From an uncultured Clostridia bacterium (GTDB taxonomy: Bacteria; Bacillota_A; Clostridia; TANB77; CAG-508), in NCBI GenBank assembly GCA_944393295.1, contig CALXZR010000095.1, positions 1 to 16,740 of the forward strand: a stretch of DNA of 16,740 bases, written 5' to 3'. Within the stretch, counting starts at the first letter, position 1, and the number at the start of each line of letters is the position of its first letter. Below, piece after piece: positions 7,888 to 15,686 of the stretch. The notes beneath the pieces are model-generated. The model was not told where the DNA came from. It searched no databases and was given only the letters and a program-made list of their open reading frames with translations. The position numbers were made by a program, and so were the translations under genes.

Positions 7888-7926
7888 AAGGAATCGCTTT
7901 TAATTAGCGATTTATAAGTAAAGATG
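7888..7926 (+). promoter_or_regulatory. Distant Shine-Dalgarno, hairpin and start codon of the ABC ATPase gene
   Basis: The only good Shine-Dalgarno before ATG 7924 is AAGGA at 7888-7892, 31 bases upstream and far beyond the normal spacing. Between them lies a hairpin: AATCGCT (7892-7898) pairs with AGCGATT (7906-7912) around a 7-base loop. Folding its inner six pairs would cut the spacing to about 12 bases. An in-frame TAA at 7915 rules out an upstream start. Only three T follow the stem, so it is a weak terminator candidate. Structure-bridged initiation of this kind is known from phage T4 genes 25 and 38; its operation here is inferred. Confidence 0.5.
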
Positions 7927-8655
7927 ATTAGCTTTAAAAATGTAAGTAAATCTTATGTAAAAGGAAAAAAATCAGTTGATAATTTAAATTTTGAAGTAAA
8001 AGACGGAGAAATTTTTGGATTTTTAGGACCTAATGGTGCAGGAAAAACAACTACTATAAAAATGTTAACAGGTATATTAGATATTGATGAGGGAGATATT
8101 TTAATTGATGGAAAAAGTATAAAAACGGAAAGCTTAGAGGCTAAAAAACAATTTGGTTATATGCCTGATTCTCCAGATGTATTTTTGAAATTAAAAGGAA
8201 TTGAATATTTGAACTTTATAGCTGATATATATGGAATTTCAGAACATGATAGAAAAGAAAAAATAGAAAGTTTATCTAAGCAATTTGAAATTTATGATGA
8301 TTTAAATAGTCAAATGCAGAGCTATTCTCATGGAATGAGACAAAAGTTAATGATTGTTAGTGCTTTAATGCACAATCCAAAAAACTGGATTTTAGATGAG
8401 CCAATGACAGGATTAGATCCAAAATCTTCTTTTGATTTAAAAGAAATGATGAAAAAACATAAAGAAGCTGGAAATGCAGTATTCTTTTCTACACATGTAT
8501 TAGAGGTGGCAGAAAAATTATGTGATAGAATAGGAATTATAAATAAAGGAAAATTGCTTTTTGTAGGTACTTATGACGAAATGAAGAATAAACTAAAGGA
8601 GAATGCTTCTTTAGAAGAACTATTTTTAGAGATTACAGAAAAAGATAAAAACTAA
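7924..8655 (+). CDS. ABC transporter ATP-binding protein (ABC-2 exporter type)
   Basis: A 243-aa cytoplasmic ATPase that would dimerise to drive the permease encoded next. It has Walker A GPNGAGKT (35-42), the signature in the variant form YSHGMRQK (134-141) usual for ABC-2 exporters, Walker B with WILDEP (155-160), a D-loop TGLDP, and the H-loop STH (189-191). The C-terminal stretch LEELFLEIT is typical of the CcmA/YhaQ-like subfamily. The gene starts 39 bases after the debranching enzyme stop, within the hairpin arrangement described separately, and is followed after 39 bases by its permease. The transported substrate cannot be told from the sequence. Confidence 0.93.
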   Translation: MISFKNVSKSYVKGKKSVDNLNFEVKDGEIFGFLGPNGAGKTTTIKMLTGILDIDEGDILIDGKSIKTESLEAKKQFGYMPDSPDVFLKLKGIEYLNFIADIYGISEHDRKEKIESLSKQFEIYDDLNSQMQSYSHGMRQKLMIVSALMHNPKNWILDEPMTGLDPKSSFDLKEMMKKHKEAGNAVFFSTHVLEVAEKLCDRIGIINKGKLLFVGTYDEMKNKLKENASLEELFLEITEKDKN

Positions 8656-8694
8656 TATAAGAGGTAAAATCCTAAAATAAAGGAAAGAAATAAA

Positions 8695-10338
8695 ATGAAT
8701 GAAGTTTTCAGTTTAACTAAAATATTATTAAAAAACGCTTTTCAAAAAGAGAAAAAAAATCAAACAAAGAAAATTAGTAAATTAGTATTAATTTTAGCGT
8801 ATATATTAATTTTTGGATATGTAGGTGCTTTGATTTTATTTTTTGGATATCATATATTAAATATTCTAATATCTTTAAATCAACCAGCTATATATTTAAA
8901 TTTGCTTTTAGGTGCTACAATAGCAATAGCCTTATTTAGAACTTTGTTTTCAGCAGTTAATGTATTATATTTTTCAAAAGATTTAGAGTATTTATTACCA
9001 TTACCAATAAAACCTTCAAAAATATTAATGGCTAAATGGAATGTACTTATAATTTCTCAATACATAATACAAATTCCTATTGTGCTTCCATTATTGATAC
9101 TATATGGAATTATGTTAAAATTAGGAGTTATGTATTATATTTATATGGTCTTTGTTTTTTTATTATTGCCAGTAATTCCAACGATATTAGTAAGTTTTTT
9201 TATGAGCATAATAATGAGATTTACAAATTTTATAAAAAACAAAGACTTTGTACAATATTTAACTGTTGCGATAACACTTTTAATTATTATTGGAGCTCAA
9301 TTTATTACTACAGGAACACAAGAAATTACAGAGGCTCAAGTTTATGAAATGCTAGAAAAAACAAATGGAGTAGTAGAATATGCTTCTAAAGCTTTTAGTA
9401 CAATAACTATATCTTTAAAAGCCTTAATAAATTCAGAAAATTTATCTGGACTACTTAATATATGCTTATTAATAATAGTAACAACTGCTTTTTATATTTT
9501 ACTAGCTAAGATATCTTCAAATTTATACATTAGAGGAGCGACAAGTAGCTTATCAAATGGAATAAAGAAAAAAGAAAAATCAGGAAAAAATCAGTATAAA
9601 CAATTCTCAGTAATAAAGACATATACCAAAAAGGAATTTATAAACTTAATAAGAAATCCTATTTTTTGTATGCAATGCTTATTACCACCTATATTATTTC
9701 CATTTATTTTTGCTATACCGGTGTATTTTCAAATGAGAAATGATGCAGAAACAGAGGCAGAATTTACAGGAATAATAAATAATTTTTCTATTACTCCGTC
9801 TACTATAGGAATAATACTAGCTATATTAGGGTTTATATTTATGTTTAATTTTATTTCTGTAACAGCCATTTCAAGAGATTCAGACAATGCTACTTTAATG
9901 AAGGTTTTGCCAATAAGTTTAAGAAAGCAAACAATATATAAAATTTTACCAGCTATTTTAATGAATATTTTTCCAATTGTTTGTGTATTAGTAGCTTTAA
10001 AGCTAATTTTTAATGTTTCATATATATATATTGGAATAATTGCAATTATCTCAATGCTAGTAAATTTTGTAATTAATTATATTGGAATAATAATAGATTT
10101 AAAAAAGCCTAAATTAAGTTGGAGTAGTGAGTATACTGTAGTAAAACAAAACATGAATATATTTTATTTAATGGTAGTAGTGTTTGTAGAGATAGGAATA
10201 TTGGTTTTAGCAGCTATTAAATTTAGTAATATGCATTTATATATAGGTGTTAGTATAGTATTTTTATTAGTTCAAATAGGAATTATAAATTTATATGTAT
10301 CTAAAAATGAAAGTGAATTATACAAGAATATACATTAA
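8695..10338 (+). CDS. ABC-2 type permease, two-half fused exporter subunit
   Basis: A 547-aa integral membrane protein with about twelve hydrophobic segments in two groups (roughly 30-275 and 320-540), separated by a Lys-rich cytoplasmic stretch (about 287-302). The halves look like an internal duplication. SKDLEYLLPLPI (94-105) follows the second or third segment of half one, and SRDSDNATLMKVLPI (393-407) occupies the equivalent place in half two, each followed by a basic helix. One such chain would pair with two copies of the preceding ATPase. The family resembles the putative ABC exporters of Clostridia that move lipids, peptides or antibiotics, but the substrate is unknown. RBS AAGGAAAG at 8680-8687. 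Its TAA stop at 10336-10338 is the start of TAAGGA, the Shine-Dalgarno of the next gene, which suggests translational coupling. Confidence 0.88.
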   Translation: MNEVFSLTKILLKNAFQKEKKNQTKKISKLVLILAYILIFGYVGALILFFGYHILNILISLNQPAIYLNLLLGATIAIALFRTLFSAVNVLYFSKDLEYLLPLPIKPSKILMAKWNVLIISQYIIQIPIVLPLLILYGIMLKLGVMYYIYMVFVFLLLPVIPTILVSFFMSIIMRFTNFIKNKDFVQYLTVAITLLIIIGAQFITTGTQEITEAQVYEMLEKTNGVVEYASKAFSTITISLKALINSENLSGLLNICLLIIVTTAFYILLAKISSNLYIRGATSSLSNGIKKKEKSGKNQYKQFSVIKTYTKKEFINLIRNPIFCMQCLLPPILFPFIFAIPVYFQMRNDAETEAEFTGIINNFSITPSTIGIILAILGFIFMFNFISVTAISRDSDNATLMKVLPISLRKQTIYKILPAILMNIFPIVCVLVALKLIFNVSYIYIGIIAIISMLVNFVINYIGIIIDLKKPKLSWSSEYTVVKQNMNIFYLMVVVFVEIGILVLAAIKFSNMHLYIGVSIVFLLVQIGIINLYVSKNESELYKNIH

Positions 10339-10347
10339 GGAAATAGT

Positions 10348-11281
10348 ATGGAAACAAAGAATTTTTATAAAATAATAGACGAATTATGTGAAGAAAAAAA
10401 TATAGAACAAAAACAATTGTCTTTTGGTTGGATTAGAGAACTAAAAAAAGGAAACAAAATTAGAAATTTAATTAGATATACTTTTGATTTAAATACAGCA
10501 GCTTTTTATAATATTGCTTGTGATAAATATGCAACTTATGAAGTTTTAAGTAAAAATGGAATTCCAATGATTCCACATCTTATGGTTTTTAATCCAAAAA
10601 CAAGAAGCAATTATACAGATAGTAAAATATTTGAAAAAATAGATGAAATTTTTGAAAAATATAATCACAAAGTGGTTATTAAAGCAAATGATTCTTCTCG
10701 GTGGAAAAGATGTATATTATTGCAATTCTAGAGAAGAAATTAAAAATATAATTCAAAAAGTATTTGAAGAAAATAAAGATACTTTAAGCATATGTCCGTA
10801 TTTAGATATAGAATATGAATATAGAACAATATATTTAGATGGAAATATTGAATTTGTCTATAAAAAAAGAAAACCTTATGTAGTAGGAGATGGAGTAACT
10901 AGCATAGAAGGTTTAATCGAAAAATTAGATAATACTAAAAATTATTCTTTTTGTAGAGAGCTAGATATGAAGTATATTCCAAAAGCTGATGAAGAAGTTA
11001 CTATTTCTTGGAAACATAATTTAAATAGTGGAGCAATTCCAATATTAGTAGATGAAAGAGATAAGTATTTAAGTAAAGTAAAAAATATTGCCCAAATGGC
11101 CGGAGATGCAATGAATGCAAAGTTTGCAAGTATAGATATATCTCAAACTAAATCAGGAGAAATACTAGTAATGGAAGTAAATGCAAGTGTATGTATGAAT
11201 AAATTTTCTGAAATAGTGCCAAATGGCTACAAAATAGCAAAAGAAATCTATAGCAAGGCAATAGATAAAATGTTTGAATAA
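10348..11281 (+). pseudogene. ATP-grasp ligase-like gene interrupted by a single-base frameshift
   Basis: Two overlapping frames encode one ATP-grasp protein. The first (from ATG 10348) is good to residue 117 and then reads 10 meaningless residues to a stop at 10729. The second continues from base 10700 to TAA 11279. Omitting C10699 changes TCT-CGG-TGG to TCT-GGT-GGA and yields an uninterrupted 310-aa protein. It has KANDSSGGKDV across the junction (the Lys and Gly-rich ATP loop), EYEYRTIYLDGNIEFVYKK, PYVVGDG (176-182) and a metal-binding EVNAS (276-280). The YVVGDG form is shared with cyanophycin synthetase, GshF and RimK-like ligases, so it probably joined a carboxylate to an amine; substrates are unknown. 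The downstream frame's ATG at 10643 is not a real start. RBS TAAGGA overlaps the permease stop. It could be a sequencing error, a recent pseudogene or, less likely, +1 programmed frameshifting. Confidence 0.85.
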
Positions 11282-11296
11282 GTGCATACAATTTTA

Positions 11297-11325
11297 TCAT
11301 ATAAAACCAAATCAAAACATATAAT
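11297..11325 (+). promoter_or_regulatory. Probable sigma-E-type (sporulation) promoter of spoIIP
   Basis: TCATATA (11297-11303), 14 bases and CATATAAT (11318-11325) match the Bacillus sigma-E consensus KMATATT-N14-CATACAHT at 6/7 and 7/8 positions. SpoIIP is a sigma-E-dependent gene in Bacillus. The element also contains TATAAT, but lacks both a sigma-A -35 and the TGn extension seen at other promoters here. The leader would be about 17 bases. Confidence 0.5.
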
Positions 11326-11348
11326 TAAAATGTACAAGAGAGGTTTAT

Positions 11349-12587
11349 ATGATAAATTTAGCAGTTATAAATTTAAAAGAATTATTAAAAAAACTAGCGA
11401 AAATTATCATTGTAACTATTATTGTTGCAATGATTTTTAAATTTGTGCAGATTATAATTAAAGAAATTAGTAGCGGGAAAGTAAAAGAATCAGTATCTAA
11501 AAATTATATTAATATAATGGAGGATTCATTAAGTATTTTTTGCTTTGGTGATGTAGATATAAAAAAGAGCAAGGCAAGTAGTGCTAAAAGAATAATTGCT
11601 TCAGAGATAAAACTTTTATCAAATGAAGAGGCTATAATGGAGCAAGAAAATCAAGAAGAAGTTACAGAATTTGAAAATGCTTTAGTAGGAAATGAAGAGG
11701 ATACTCAAAAAGTAGAAGAAACTAATACAGAAGAAAATACTAATGCTAATACTAATGTGGATGCAAATCCTCCTACAGAGGCAAGTGATACAAATGCAGA
11801 AATAGATGTGAATTCAATTCCTAAAAAATTGGAAACTAAAGTAAATTCAGATAAAAACAAAAATGATAGTTACAATACAACCTATGGAAGTGTAAAAATA
11901 AAAAATGAATCAAAATATACTTTAACAGAGGAAATTTTAAAGCCTGATATTGAATATTCAAATAAAAAAGACATTGTTATTTTTCATACTCATACTTGTG
12001 AAAGCTATACACCAACAGAAGCAAATCCTTATGAGGCAAGTGGAAATTATAGAACTATAGATTTAGAGCATTCTGTTGCAAAGGTTGGAAGCGTTCTTAC
12101 TGATTATTTAACAAAGTTTGGCTATAATGTAAATCATTCTACTACTTATCACGATTACCCTGCGTATTCAGGTTCATATACACGTTCAATGGCAACAGTA
12201 AAAAGTATTTTAGAACAAAATCCAACAGTAGAAAATGTAATAGATTTGCATAGAGATGCAATAGGAAGCGATAGCTCTTATGGGCCAACTGTTCAAATTG
12301 GGGATGAGAGAGTAGCTCAACTTATGTTCGTAATAGGTACAGACGGTGGAGGACTAGACCATCCAAATTGGAAACAAAATCTAAAATTAGCAGTAAAAAT
12401 ACAAGAAAAAGCAAATGAAATGTATCCAGATTTATTTAAACCTATGATTGTAAGAAATTCTAGGTATAATCAAAATTTGGCAAAGGGCGCATGTATTATA
12501 GAAGTAGGAGCAACAGGAAATACCTTAGAAGAATGTACTGGTAGTATGAAATATTTAGCTGCTGTAATTTCAGAGGTTATGAAATAA
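11349..12587 (+). CDS. spoIIP: Stage II sporulation protein P (peptidoglycan amidase/endopeptidase)
   Basis: A 412-aa SpoIIP-family protein. SpoIIP cleaves peptidoglycan amide and cross-link bonds as part of the SpoIID-SpoIIM-SpoIIP machine that drives engulfment of the forespore. One N-terminal membrane segment (about 16-38) places the rest outside the membrane. Residues about 95-165 are a Glu/Asn/Thr-rich acidic linker. The catalytic domain shows HTHTCESYTP (213-222), DLHRDA (299-304), HPNWKQNL, RYNQNLAKGACIIEVG and GNTLEE (390-395), which are the family's zinc and active-site landmarks. Length is within the family range. RBS GAGAGG at 11338-11343. gpr, the usual neighbour in Bacillus, is absent. 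Some non-sporulating clostridia keep SpoIIP-like hydrolases, so sporulation itself is inferred; the promoter match supports it. Confidence 0.93.
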   Translation: MINLAVINLKELLKKLAKIIIVTIIVAMIFKFVQIIIKEISSGKVKESVSKNYINIMEDSLSIFCFGDVDIKKSKASSAKRIIASEIKLLSNEEAIMEQENQEEVTEFENALVGNEEDTQKVEETNTEENTNANTNVDANPPTEASDTNAEIDVNSIPKKLETKVNSDKNKNDSYNTTYGSVKIKNESKYTLTEEILKPDIEYSNKKDIVIFHTHTCESYTPTEANPYEASGNYRTIDLEHSVAKVGSVLTDYLTKFGYNVNHSTTYHDYPAYSGSYTRSMATVKSILEQNPTVENVIDLHRDAIGSDSSYGPTVQIGDERVAQLMFVIGTDGGGLDHPNWKQNLKLAVKIQEKANEMYPDLFKPMIVRNSRYNQNLAKGACIIEVGATGNTLEECTGSMKYLAAVISEVMK

Positions 12588-12592
12588 TATCC

Positions 12593-12621
12593 TTGCAAAA
12601 ATAATTTTTTATTGTTAAAAT
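12593..12621 (+). promoter_or_regulatory. Sigma-A-type promoter of the LTA-synthase-like gene
   Basis: TTGCAA (12593-12598), a 17-base spacer and TAAAAT (12616-12621) with TG at 12613-12614 form an extended -10. The -10 block ATTGTTAAAAT closely matches ATTGTTATAAT before the glycosyltransferase. The start codon is 27 bases beyond the -10, with TAAGGA at 12637-12642. Confidence 0.6.
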
Positions 12622-12648
12622 GATAAAAAATAAAAATAAGGATTTTGT

Positions 12649-14457
12649 ATGGAAAAGAAAAAAATTATAATAAATGTAGTTATATATATAATTTTATTTA
12701 TCATTTTAGATATATTTTTTGGAATAGTATATTCTGGCGATACAAGACAAAGAGAAAATTATTTATATATAATTCCCTCAATATTAGTATATAGCTTAAT
12801 CTATATATTTATTTTAATAATTTCAAAGAACACTAAAAAAACAAATATAACTATTTCTATAATATTATTTGTATTTGCAGTTATTAATCATATTAAAATA
12901 TTGGCAAGCGGAAATCCAATTTTTATCACAGATATAGAGATGCTTTCAAATGCCGGAGAAATAGCAACTTTAGCTATATCAGTACTTACACAGTTTTCTA
13001 CTTATGTTCCACTTATAATACTAGGTGCTATTTTAATACTTATAAATTATGTTGGTGCTAAAGAAAAAATAGTATTAAAGGATATTTCAAAAGCTACTTC
13101 TACTATAATTTGTACAACATGTGTTTTAATGATGGCAGTAGTCTTTTTGCCAATTCAGAGCAAAGATGAATTTTTACTTAAAAAAATTTATAGGACAGAA
13201 GATAGAAAAGATTATAAAGCATTTCTAAGTAATGTAGTATATTATAAACAATATGGAGTTATTGGAGGTCTAATAGAAAATTTACTAGAAACTAGAAGAT
13301 ATACTCCAGAAAATTACAATGAAGAAATACTACTTGAAGCTCTAGAAAATGCTAAAGGTAGCGAAAATAAAATTTATGGAAAAACACCAAATATATTAGT
13401 AATATTTTCAGAAGCATTTTTTGATATAACTCAAATTTCAGAAGTGGAGTTTGATATAGATGTTACGAAAAATTTTAAAAACTTACAAAGTGAAGGAAAA
13501 TTGTTTAATTTAATTTCACCAGCTTATGGAGGTCTTTCTTCAAATGTAGAATTTGAATTATTAACAGGTGGAAATTTAGCATATTTTTCAAATGGATATA
13601 TACCTTTCAATTCTTTGTATAAGGATAGAAAAAGTGAGAGTTATCCGTCTATAATAAGAGAATTAAATAATAATGGATATAATACTAAAATTGTTTTTGG
13701 AAGGGATTTTTATAATTCAGAAAGACAATATGGATATCTTGGTGCTAAATCGTATGAAGATGTAGATAATGAGGAATTTCACAAAGGCTATTTTAATTCA
13801 GATGAGTATTTAACAGATTTAATGATAGAAGAGTTAGAAAACAAAGGAGATGAACCAGTTTTTTACTTTACAGCTACTATACAAAATCACCTACCTTTTT
13901 GTAATGATAAATATGAGGAATATGATATAAGTGTAGTAAATACTTCTTTAGGTAAAGGAGAAACAGAGTTTATTCAGTCTTATGCACAGGGAGTATATGA
14001 TGCGGACAAGCAATTAAAAAGAATTTACGATTACATACAAGATTATGAAGAAGATACTATAATTCTTTTCTTAGGAGATCATCTACCATATGTTTCTTTA
14101 GAAAATGAAGATGTGCTAGAAAATCTTTCATATTTTGATACAGAAGATGAAATGCAAAATTTATATAGAAAATATAATACACAAGCATTAATTTTAACTA
14201 ATTTTGAAGTAGAAGGTACTGGAACAACTTATAATTCTAGTCCTGACTTTCTTTTAAACTATATTGTAAACAATATGGATATAGAGCTCTCAAGTTATTT
14301 TAAATGGCTATATGATTTTGAAGAAAAGCTACCTGCTACAAATAAATTTTTAAGTTTTTCAAATACTGGAGAAATGCTTTTAAACCAAGAATTAACTGGT
14401 CAGATAAAGGAAGATTTTGATTTTAGAAGAAATATGCAATATATGTTGTTTAATTAG
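12649..14457 (+). CDS. LTA synthase-like phosphoglycerol transferase / sulfatase-fold membrane enzyme
   Basis: A 602-aa protein with about five N-terminal membrane segments (residues 6-168) and an extracellular alkaline-phosphatase/sulfatase-fold domain (about 245-560). This is the architecture of lipoteichoic acid synthase and related phosphoglycerol transferases, which move glycerol phosphate from phosphatidylglycerol to a glycan or lipid acceptor. Visible metal or active-site landmarks are FSEAF (253-257), GGLSSNVEFELLTG (294-307) and GDHLPY (476-481). In relatives the position of Ser297 is Thr, the covalent nucleophile. Ser could still act as a nucleophile, so activity is plausible but unproven. 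RBS TAAGGA, with its own promoter. The gene ends TAG with no convincing terminator after it. Whether the product is true LTA or a modified envelope glycan cannot be told; the distant glycosyltransferase is not adjacent. Confidence 0.87.
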   Translation: MEKKKIIINVVIYIILFIILDIFFGIVYSGDTRQRENYLYIIPSILVYSLIYIFILIISKNTKKTNITISIILFVFAVINHIKILASGNPIFITDIEMLSNAGEIATLAISVLTQFSTYVPLIILGAILILINYVGAKEKIVLKDISKATSTIICTTCVLMMAVVFLPIQSKDEFLLKKIYRTEDRKDYKAFLSNVVYYKQYGVIGGLIENLLETRRYTPENYNEEILLEALENAKGSENKIYGKTPNILVIFSEAFFDITQISEVEFDIDVTKNFKNLQSEGKLFNLISPAYGGLSSNVEFELLTGGNLAYFSNGYIPFNSLYKDRKSESYPSIIRELNNNGYNTKIVFGRDFYNSERQYGYLGAKSYEDVDNEEFHKGYFNSDEYLTDLMIEELENKGDEPVFYFTATIQNHLPFCNDKYEEYDISVVNTSLGKGETEFIQSYAQGVYDADKQLKRIYDYIQDYEEDTIILFLGDHLPYVSLENEDVLENLSYFDTEDEMQNLYRKYNTQALILTNFEVEGTGTTYNSSPDFLLNYIVNNMDIELSSYFKWLYDFEEKLPATNKFLSFSNTGEMLLNQELTGQIKEDFDFRRNMQYMLFN

Positions 14458-14482
14458 AATAGTAGTAAAATTTGGCAATTTA

Positions 14483-14491
14483 TGATATAAT
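14483..14491 (+). promoter_or_regulatory. Extended -10 promoter of the kinase operon
   Basis: TGATATAAT (14483-14491) is a full extended -10. The -35 at the right distance (TAGTAA, 14463-14468) is poor, as is common for extended -10 promoters. The start codon is 29 bases downstream, preceded by a strong GGGAGGAA at 14510-14517. Confidence 0.55.
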
Positions 14492-14520
14492 AAAGATGAG
14501 TTTATAAGTGGGAGGAAAGT

Positions 14521-15375
14521 ATGATAGATTTTACAAATGCAATAGAGGAATTAAATACTTACAAAGGTTCTGAGAAAAAGAAAACTTTAATTTTAGATGA
14601 AAAAAAATACTTAGTAAAATTTCCTGATCCAATAAGAGAAAAAAATAAGAATATATCATATATAAATAATGCTTTTTCAGAGTATGTAGGAAGTAATATA
14701 TTTAAAATCTGTGGTTTTAAAGTGCAAAATACAATTTTGGGAAAATATAATTATAAAGGAAAAGAAAAGATAGTATGTGCTTGTGAAGATTTTACAGATA
14801 GCAATAATATATTATATGAGTTTGAAAATTTAGTATTAAGTACAAATCCAGATAAGAAAATAGAAACAGAATTAAATGACATAATGGAAGTTATAGAAGA
14901 AAGTAAAATGATTGATGTAGAAGAAACTAGAAAAAAGTTTTGGGATATGTTTATTATAGATAGTTTAATTGGAAATACAGATAGACATAATGGCAATTGG
15001 GGTTTTTTATTAAATAAAATAACTAGAGAAGTTGAATTTGCTCCTATTTATGATTGTGGTTCTTGCTTAAATCCAATGCTAGAAGATGAACAAATAAAAG
15101 AAATGAGTAAAGCAGAAATTAAAAATTTAGCTGTAAATAGCTATTCTTGTTTAAAAGAAAATGGTAAAAAAATTAATTATATGACCTTTATAAAGGAAAT
15201 GAAAAAAGAAGATTGCTTAGAAGCAATAAAAAGAATATTCAAAAATATTAATGTTTTAAAAATTGAAAACTTTATTGATAATATAACTTGTATGTCAGAT
15301 ACAAGAAAAGAATTTTATAAAGAACTTATAAAACAAAGATATGGAATTATAGAAGAAGTTTATAATAAAATATAA
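14521..15375 (+). CDS. Solo HipA/CtkA-like protein kinase
   Basis: A 284-aa protein with the HipA C-terminal kinase fold, expected to phosphorylate Ser/Thr of a protein partner in the cytoplasm. KYLVKFPDP places the candidate ATP-binding lysine at Lys33. The catalytic loop is IGNTDRHNGNWGFL (150-163) with Asp154 and Asn159, and the DFG-equivalent is APIYDCGS (174-181) with Asp178. These are diagnostic of the HipA/CtkA group. There is no HipB-like helix-turn-helix partner next to it and no HipA N-terminal domain, so it belongs with the stand-alone CtkA-like kinases rather than classical toxin-antitoxin pairs. It is the first gene of a probable operon, followed after 19 bases by three small membrane proteins. 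Family assignment is strong; target and role are unknown. Confidence 0.85.
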   Translation: MIDFTNAIEELNTYKGSEKKKTLILDEKKYLVKFPDPIREKNKNISYINNAFSEYVGSNIFKICGFKVQNTILGKYNYKGKEKIVCACEDFTDSNNILYEFENLVLSTNPDKKIETELNDIMEVIEESKMIDVEETRKKFWDMFIIDSLIGNTDRHNGNWGFLLNKITREVEFAPIYDCGSCLNPMLEDEQIKEMSKAEIKNLAVNSYSCLKENGKKINYMTFIKEMKKEDCLEAIKRIFKNINVLKIENFIDNITCMSDTRKEFYKELIKQRYGIIEEVYNKI

Positions 15376-15394
15376 ATTTTAAAGTGAGGCATAT

Positions 15395-15667
15395 ATGAAG
15401 AAAAAAACATTAATAATTGTAGCTATAATAATAGCAATAATTTGTATAGCTATTTTGTTGAAGTATGTCTTTTATTCTGGAACTTCGAGAATTATAAGAT
15501 ATGTTAGTTATGAAGAAGAAAATAAAACCAATTTAGAAAATAATACAGAAAGCGAAAATACAGAAAATTCTACAGTATTTATAAGTAGCAATATTTTGCC
15601 AAATCCAAATACAGAAAATTATGTGTCTACAAATGTTATAACATATAATAACGTAAGTGAAAATTAA
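15395..15667 (+). CDS. Small single-pass membrane protein, Asn/Thr/Glu-rich tail
   Basis: A 90-aa protein of unrecognised family. MKKK and a strongly hydrophobic helix (residues 5-22) suggest an uncleaved N-in anchor. I see no lipobox or convincing signal-peptidase site, although Cys17 lies within the helix. The remaining 65 residues are rich in Asn, Thr, Ser and Glu, with no motif, and look disordered and probably extracytoplasmic. GTGAGG at 15384-15389 supports ATG 15395. It sits 19 bases after the kinase gene and 19 bases before the next gene, so an operon is likely. It is not clearly homologous to the two proteins that follow, but shares their short basic end plus single anchor. Confidence 0.7.
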   Translation: MKKKTLIIVAIIIAIICIAILLKYVFYSGTSRIIRYVSYEEENKTNLENNTESENTENSTVFISSNILPNPNTENYVSTNVITYNNVSEN

Positions 15668-15686
15668 TTTTATATGGGGAAATTTT

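Noticed and set aside
9036..9347. Plus-strand open frame inside the ABC permease gene
   Set aside because: It is Tyr/Asn/Ile-rich and out of frame with a convincing multi-span permease; it is a shadow without a ribosome binding site.
10643..10699. ATG 10643 as a separate gene start for the downstream ATP-grasp half
   Set aside because: The residues it adds before the junction are not ATP-grasp-like, no Shine-Dalgarno precedes it, and the frames join cleanly at one base.
12589..12643. ATCCTT (12589-12594) pairing with the Shine-Dalgarno AAGGAT (12638-12643) as a translational switch
   Set aside because: Only six pairs over 43 bases, and the upstream strand would be absent from transcripts starting at the promoter between them.
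14468..14481. Inverted repeat AAATT-TGGC-AATTT after the LTA-synthase-like gene, considered as a terminator
   Set aside because: The stem is five A/T pairs with a 4-base loop and no T-run; too weak, and it overlaps the region of the next promoter.
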